Below are positions 12,357 through 16,471 of a stretch of DNA of 16,471 nt, one piece after another. The notes under the pieces are model-generated. The model was not told where the DNA came from. It saw only the letters and a program-made list of their open reading frames with translations, and made no database searches. The stretch covers positions 1 to 16,471 of the forward strand of contig CAZQFX010000059.1 of NCBI GenBank assembly GCA_964592775.1, read 5' to 3'. Both the position numbers and the translations under genes were made by a program. The number at the start of each line of letters is the position of its first letter. Positions within the stretch are counted from its first letter, which is position 1. Origin of the DNA: SURF-21 sp964592775 (GTDB taxonomy: Bacteria; Actinomycetota; Geothermincolia; Geothermincolales; RBG-13-55-18).

Positions 12357-14876
12357 ATGAGGTTTCGACACAAGTGCAAGGGCATGCTCATCCCCGCGCT
12401 CTTCTTTTCACTCGTACTAACGCTCTCTTTCGCCTCTCCCGCTCTCCCGGCCGCATCGCCCGAGCCCGCGGGCGGGGAAACCCGCATCCTGCTGGGCTTC
12501 AAACAGGCGGCGACGCAGGCCGACCTCTCCGCGCTGCGCGCGGCGGTCGATGACCTCCTCCCCGCTCTCCCGCAGTGGGAAGGCCCCGAACTCGTGCTCC
12601 CCAACGTCGCCCGAATACGACTGCCGGAAATCCCGGACCTGCCCCGTCTCAAGGACATCCTGGGCTCTCTTCCCCTCGCCTCCTTCGTGGAAGACGACCA
12701 CGTGGTCAAGGCCTCCTACGCGCCCAACGATCCCAGGTACCCGGAGCAGTGGCACCTGCCCTCCGTCTCCGCCCCCAAGGCATGGGACGCCACCACCGGT
12801 TCGAGCGGCGTGACCATCGCGGTCATCGACACCGGGGTGGACTACAACCACCAGGACCTCAAGGGCAAGTGCGTGGCGGGCTACAACTTCGTGGACCGCA
12901 CCACGGACCCCATGGACGACCACGGCCACGGGACCCACGTCGCCGGCATCGCGGCCGCCTTCGGCGACAACTCCACGGGAGTGGCTGGGATGGACTGGAA
13001 AGCCCGCATCATGCCCATAAAGGTACTCGACGCGCAGGGCTCGGGCTACGATTCGGACGTGGCGGCGGGCATACGCTTCGCCACCGACCGCGGGGCCGAG
13101 GTCATCAACATGAGCCTGGGAAGCCCCGACTATTCCTACACCATCACGGAGGCGGTGAGCTACGCGCACGGCAAGGGCGTGACCATGGTGGCGGCCTCGG
13201 GGAACGAGGCCTCGGGCGTCAGTTACCCCGCGGCCTGCGACCACGTCATCGCCGTGGGCGCCCTGGATTCCAACGACTCCCTGGCATATTTCTCCAACCG
13301 GGGCGCGGCGCTGGACCTCACCGCGCCCGGCGTCTCCATCCTCTCCACCTTCCATGGGGGCTACCAGAAGATGAGCGGGACCTCCATGGCCTCGCCGGTG
13401 GTGGCGGGGTGCGCCTCCCTGGTGCTCGCGGCCCACCCGGGATACGGGCCCTCGCAGGTCGAGCAGGCTTTGAAGGGCGGCGCCATGGACCTGGGCAGCC
13501 CCGGCTTCGACACCAGCTACGGGTACGGCAAGGTGAATGCGCACGCGGCGGTGGCTGGAGAGCAACCGGAACCCGAGCCCGGGCCCGGCGACGAGCCCTG
13601 GGCCCCTCCCGGTCCGGGGGGCGAAACGGCGTGGTACCTGGCGGAGGGATATACCGGCAGCGGGTTCGACACCTACGTGCTGGTGCAGAATCCCAATTCC
13701 GAGACCGCCTCGCTGCGCGGCGAGTACGTGGATGCCCGCGGCAACTACGTGGAGGAGTATTACAACCTGGGCGGGCGCAGCCGCCTCACCCTCAACCTCG
13801 ACGCCATCTTCCCCGACAGCGAGGTATCCACCTGCATCTCCTCCCTCAACGACGTGGGAGTGGTGGTGGAGCGCTCCATGTATTTCAACAGCGCCGGCCG
13901 CGACGACGGCCACTGCACCCCAGGCAGCCCCGGCCTTTCCACCACCTGGTACTTCGCGGAGGGCTATACGGGACCCGGCTTCGACGAATACATCCTGGTG
14001 CTCAACCCCTGGTTCAACAGCAACCAGATGCGGCTCACTCTCTACGACGCCGCGGGCGGCGAACAGACCTATGAGTACTGGCTGCTCCCCGCTTCCCGCC
14101 TCACCGTGCACGTCAACGAGCTGGCCCCGGGGAAAGACGTATCCGCCAGGGTGGAGACGAGCTACGGCGCCGTCGCGGAGCGCGCCATGTACTTCGACTA
14201 CAACGGGCGCCGGGGGGGCCACTGCGCCATGGGGTCGCCCTCGCCCTCCACGACGTGGTTCTTCGCCGAGGGCTATACCGGACCCGGGTTCGACGAGTGG
14301 CTGCTCCTCTACAACCCCTCGGACGCGGACCGCACCGCCACCGTGACCTACCGTTTCACCGACGGCGGCCAGTTGCAGGCCAACTACATCGTCAGGGCCC
14401 GCAGCAGGTTCACCGTGCACGTAAACCGCGAGTGTCCGGACCGCGAGGTGGCCATCAGGGTGACCTCAGGCGGGGACGGCCTGCTGGCCGAGAGGGCCAT
14501 GTATTTCAACTACCGCGGGGTATGGGACGGCGGCCACTGCACGGAGGGCGCCAGGCAACCCGCCGAACGCTGGGACCTGGCGGAGGGGTATACGGGTGCC
14601 GGGTTCGAGACCTGGATCCTCATCCAGAACACCAGCCAGTACGAGGCGGCGGAGATACGCTTCGCCTGCATGGGCGGCGCGGGCATCGCCTCCACGCGCA
14701 CCTACCAGCTCACGCCGGGCTCGCGCACCACCATCTACCTCAACGACATCACCTCGCACGGGGACGTCTCCGTATCCCTGTATTCGGCCAACGGCGTCCC
14801 CGTGGTCGTGGAGAGGGCCATGTACTTCGACTACGGCGGCATCACCGGCGGCTCCGCCGGCATGGGTTGCGATTGA
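12357..14876 (+). CDS. Secreted subtilisin-like serine protease (S8) with four C-terminal AEGYTG repeats
   Basis: An 839-aa exported protease. The signal peptide is MRFRHKCKGMLIPALFFSLVLTLSFASPALPA, probably cleaved near residue 32. A propeptide-like region (about 42-118) contains TRILLGFKQ and the RIRLP-to-SFVEDDH stretch seen in S8 propeptides. The catalytic domain spans about 130-400: Asp158 (VIDTGVD), His191 (HGHGTHVAG), oxyanion Asn283 (ASGNE) and Ser343 (GTSMASP). A Pro/Glu/Gly linker (402-423) leads to four repeats of about 104 aa, starting near 425, 530, 633 and 738. Each opens W-x-x-AEGYTGxGF and closes near ER(S/A)MYF, the first three followed by GHC. These may serve adhesion or substrate binding at the cell surface; no LPxTG or C-terminal anchor is seen. 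The ATG at 12357 has AGAGGTG upstream; the extension to 12246 would precede the signal peptide. Confidence 0.93.
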   Translation: MRFRHKCKGMLIPALFFSLVLTLSFASPALPAASPEPAGGETRILLGFKQAATQADLSALRAAVDDLLPALPQWEGPELVLPNVARIRLPEIPDLPRLKDILGSLPLASFVEDDHVVKASYAPNDPRYPEQWHLPSVSAPKAWDATTGSSGVTIAVIDTGVDYNHQDLKGKCVAGYNFVDRTTDPMDDHGHGTHVAGIAAAFGDNSTGVAGMDWKARIMPIKVLDAQGSGYDSDVAAGIRFATDRGAEVINMSLGSPDYSYTITEAVSYAHGKGVTMVAASGNEASGVSYPAACDHVIAVGALDSNDSLAYFSNRGAALDLTAPGVSILSTFHGGYQKMSGTSMASPVVAGCASLVLAAHPGYGPSQVEQALKGGAMDLGSPGFDTSYGYGKVNAHAAVAGEQPEPEPGPGDEPWAPPGPGGETAWYLAEGYTGSGFDTYVLVQNPNSETASLRGEYVDARGNYVEEYYNLGGRSRLTLNLDAIFPDSEVSTCISSLNDVGVVVERSMYFNSAGRDDGHCTPGSPGLSTTWYFAEGYTGPGFDEYILVLNPWFNSNQMRLTLYDAAGGEQTYEYWLLPASRLTVHVNELAPGKDVSARVETSYGAVAERAMYFDYNGRRGGHCAMGSPSPSTTWFFAEGYTGPGFDEWLLLYNPSDADRTATVTYRFTDGGQLQANYIVRARSRFTVHVNRECPDREVAIRVTSGGDGLLAERAMYFNYRGVWDGGHCTEGARQPAERWDLAEGYTGAGFETWILIQNTSQYEAAEIRFACMGGAGIASTRTYQLTPGSRTTIYLNDITSHGDVSVSLYSANGVPVVVERAMYFDYGGITGGSAGMGCD
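13629..14873 (+). repeat. Four tandem coding repeats of about 312 bp in the subtilase C-terminus
   Basis: The units start near 13629, 13944, 14253 and 14568 and encode the AEGYTGSGFDTY, AEGYTGPGFDEY, AEGYTGPGFDEW and AEGYTGAGFETW openings. Units 2 and 3 are most alike at the opening and unit 4 has diverged most. Conserved aromatic and Gly positions suggest a small beta-rich domain used in series. Confidence 0.85.
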
Positions 14877-14921
14877 GCGCCGCACCCCTGCCATTTCCTG
14901 CCAGAAATACGGCGCGTTGCG

Positions 14922-14950
14922 TTGCCCGGACATGCCGGCCGTGTTACTAT
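14922..14950 (+). promoter_or_regulatory. Promoter candidate of the membrane coiled-coil gene
   Basis: TTGCCC (14922-14927) and TACTAT (14945-14950) are exactly 17 bases apart, each four of six to consensus. They lie about 114 bases before the gene at 15064, giving it a promoter separate from the protease gene. Confidence 0.35.
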
Positions 14951-15063
14951 GAGATCATTCCTTGCGGGGCACTCCAGAGACAGCGGCGGGGCTTCGGCTT
15001 CGCGGAGCGGGAACCGCGAGGGAGACCCGGGGGTCAAATACGGGGTAGCGAAGGGGAAGGAAG

Positions 15064-15750
15064 ATGAGCGGGATTACTTACTGGTATTCTGGCCTCAGCC
15101 GCAGGGCCAAGGCGGCCATCACCGTCGGCGGGATCGCGCTGGGCGTGATCGTGGCCGTGGTGATCCTCTACATGGCATTCACCCCCGGGAAGGTCGAGGT
15201 ACGCTACGGCACCATCGTGCGGGACCCCATCGACAACCATGTATGGGAGGACAACACTCAGACCGCATGGGTGAGCCCCTCCGAGGCGGGTGATTATGAA
15301 GTCGTTTACATAGATAAACTCAGTCCCGAACACGAGGAGCAGGTAAAGAAGCAGCAGGAGGAACTGGCCAGGCAGGAGAAGGAACGGGAGCAGGCCACGG
15401 GATACCAGGCCATGGAGACGGCGTTCCCGGCCGATACCTTCGAGCAGCTCAACACCCTGCAGCAGAACATCGAGACCATGGGCCAGGACGTCCTGTCCGG
15501 CATGGAGATGGCCAACCAGATCCACGAGGCCCAGGTCGCCCTCATGGATTATCGCAACCAAGTGGCGTCCATGCCGCTGCCTCCCGAGCTGGAGCCCTTA
15601 AGGCAACAGGCCCTGCAGATATTCGACATGTACATCAAGGCATGCGACCTCTACATCGAGACTATCGCCACCGGGGATCTCACCCTGGTGGACCAGGCAA
15701 ACGCCCTCATCCAGCAGGCCAGCGAGATGATCCAGGGCCTCATCCCTTAA
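15064..15750 (+). CDS. Hypothetical membrane-anchored coiled-coil protein
   Basis: A 228-aa protein that I cannot assign to a named family. One membrane helix lies at about residues 17-39, after a short basic N-terminus, so the rest is probably outside the membrane. A small beta-like segment follows (VEVRYGTIVRDPIDNHVWEDNT, 44-65), then a charged coiled coil (about 88-111, EHEEQVKKQQEELARQEKE), then helices to the end, including PLPPELEPLRQQALQIFDMY (171-190). No cysteine pair or catalytic motif is visible. The ATG at 15064 follows a purine-rich GGGGAAGG site closely. It is downstream of the protease but has its own promoter candidate. A group II intron fragment follows almost directly after its stop. 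Confidence 0.8.
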   Translation: MSGITYWYSGLSRRAKAAITVGGIALGVIVAVVILYMAFTPGKVEVRYGTIVRDPIDNHVWEDNTQTAWVSPSEAGDYEVVYIDKLSPEHEEQVKKQQEELARQEKEREQATGYQAMETAFPADTFEQLNTLQQNIETMGQDVLSGMEMANQIHEAQVALMDYRNQVASMPLPPELEPLRQQALQIFDMYIKACDLYIETIATGDLTLVDQANALIQQASEMIQGLIP

Positions 15751-15756
15751 TGGGGC

Positions 15757-16023
15757 CGGGTGCACGCGGGGGGTCTCACCCCCGCGCTCCCACAGAACCG
15801 TACGTGAGAGCCTCCCCCCATACGGCTCCCAGCGACCAGCCGTTGCCCCCAGGAGCCGCCAGTGGGCAAAGAGGCGTGGTTGCCTGCGCTTGACCCCGCG
15901 CGGCCAGTCCCAAGCCCTCCTCCAGCGGCGCCCGGGCTTCTAACGGCTTCGCCCTCCCGCGGGGTTCTTCCCTTTTCATGGTTGACCTCCCTGGATAGAG
16001 CCGGCCGCCGCGGCCCCTCCAGC
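15757..16023 (-). mobile_element. Group II intron 3' fragment (domains V-VI), bacterial class C-like
   Basis: On the minus strand 15828-15795 folds as a 34-base domain V: it opens GAGCCGTATG, with the catalytic AGC, and closes CACGTACGGTTC. A GC-rich hairpin follows (CGCGGGGG with CCCCCGCG, 15786-15765), then GTGCACCCGG, resembling domain VI and the intron 3' end. Upstream, at about 15980, lies an ATG behind GGAGG; its frame begins MKREEPRGRAKPLEA, reminiscent of intron-encoded reverse transcriptase N-termini. No polymerase or maturase body remains between that start and domain V, and only about 45 bases precede it, so domains I-III are missing. The fragment abuts an IS1380 remnant at 16024. 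It cannot splice by itself. Confidence 0.7.
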
Positions 16024-16221
16024 GTATTGCTGAAGTATGCATCGGAACAGCGTTAACGGTGATGCAGGAGGGGAAACATGGGGAACCTTGCGGGTGAAGC
16101 GGAAAACGGGGGCCTGAGGCTCGGTTTCGACCACAACCTGAGGCTGGAATTCAGGGGCGCGAAGGTGACGACGGACGCCGGGCTGCTGTCGATACTGTTC
16201 CGATGCTTATTTCAGCAATAC
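16024..16221. mobile_element. Internally deleted IS1380-family element (198 bp)
   Basis: Inverted repeats of 27 bp bound it: 16024-16050 (opening GTATTGCTGAAGTATGCATC) and 16195-16221, with 25 of 27 positions matching. Inside is the ribosome site and N-terminus of an IS1380-type transposase. Nearly the whole element body is deleted up to the right inverted repeat. The flanks CAGC and TAGC match at three of four positions, so a 4-bp target duplication is uncertain. Confidence 0.75.
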
Positions 16222-16224
16222 TAG
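16078..16224 (+). pseudogene. IS1380-family transposase, N-terminal fragment
   Basis: From ATG 16078, with GGAGGGG upstream, the frame reads MGNLAGEAENGG, then LRLGFDHNLRLEFRGAKVTTDAGLLSI. This resembles the start of IS1380 transposases, in which a (V)xFD-x-x-x-LxLxF-x-G-x-x-xTSDAGLL pattern is typical. It then runs into the right inverted repeat and ends at TAG 16222-16224 after 48 codons. The DDE domain is absent. Confidence 0.75.
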
Positions 16225-16411
16225 CCGTGGTTCCTTTGAGGTTCTATATGAGAAATGTTGGATTACCATTATATGGCATACGGACGAGGGGGCCGCGCCC
16301 GTTTCCTTCCCGGAGAGGTTGTCCATGTCGCGCGGCCGCGACACCACCGATGTAAATCTTCAGCGACTGACGGCGCAACATATGGTGTTTGAGCGTGTAT
16401 TTTCGGGCTAG
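16225..16411. other. Intergenic stretch, no gene supported
   Basis: I see no credible gene, terminator or repeat here. The first 60 bases are AT-rich relative to the surroundings. The minus-strand frame crossing it reads into the repeat at 16412 and is not a gene. Confidence 0.3.
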
Positions 16412-16471
16412 GAGCCTGTTGCATAAACCTCGTACGAATCCCGCTCTCCCAAAATCGCGGCAAAATAGGCC
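16412..16471. mobile_element. End of a second MITE or IS copy, cut by the window edge
   Basis: These 60 bases match the reverse complement of 9954-10013 at 57 positions, beginning GAGCCTGTTGCATAAACC. The base-pair flank before it is CTAG. The copy continues beyond the window, so it may be another 150-bp miniature element or an end of the full-length parent. Confidence 0.7.

Noticed and set aside
12417..14420. 667-aa minus-strand open frame opposite the protease
   Set aside because: It mirrors the high-GC codon pattern of the subtilase, which has a signal peptide and full catalytic triad; the antisense product is His/Val/Gly-rich without motifs.

Overview
The window is GC-rich (roughly 60% or more) and bacterial. 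It has Shine-Dalgarno-led genes, frequent GTG/TTG starts and no tRNA, rRNA or CRISPR array that I can see. The secreted subtilase carries 'AEGYTGxGF' repeats, a style I associate from memory with deep uncultured Actinomycetota (Geothermincolia-like). That placement is a guess and no marker gene is present to test it.

Left part (50-4956, minus strand): a tight five-gene operon. In transcription order it encodes an Mre11/SbcD-YhaO-type metallophosphoesterase, a Rad50/SbcC-YhaN-type ATPase with a two-helix membrane hairpin where Rad50 has its zinc hook, an unrecognised 169-aa protein, a flavin-reductase-like protein and a left-handed beta-helix acyltransferase. Junctions are overlaps of 4 bases or gaps of 1-3 bases, with GTG and TTG starts. 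A 186-bp nested palindromic element (4982-5167) lies directly upstream.

Middle (5400-10350): lemA, possibly leaderless. Then a 202-bp internally deleted ISL3 element with intact ends and an 8-bp target duplication. Divergent marR and tetR genes follow. Next comes decayed sulfur-metabolism DNA, an internally deleted SulP permease beside an internally deleted arylsulfatase remnant. A small membrane protein, a 150-bp miniature inverted-repeat element and a palindromic leader follow.

Right part (10353-16471): an FAD-dependent amine-oxidase/desaturase-like protein. It converges on an FmdB zinc-ribbon gene followed by a tiny membrane protein. The latter's ORF stops at a UGA that is followed by a SECIS-like hairpin at the right distance and by a UxxxxC-type continuation, making it a candidate selenoprotein. 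Then come a secreted subtilisin-like protease with four C-terminal repeats and a membrane-anchored coiled-coil protein. The end holds a mobile-element graveyard: a group II intron 3' fragment with domain V, a 198-bp internally deleted IS1380 element, and one end of a second copy of the miniature element, cut by the window edge.

A recurring theme is loss of the middle of genes and elements while their ends survive (SulP, arylsulfatase, ISL3, IS1380 and probably the group II intron). The most interesting leads are the membrane-tethered Mre11/Rad50-like operon and the candidate small selenoprotein.
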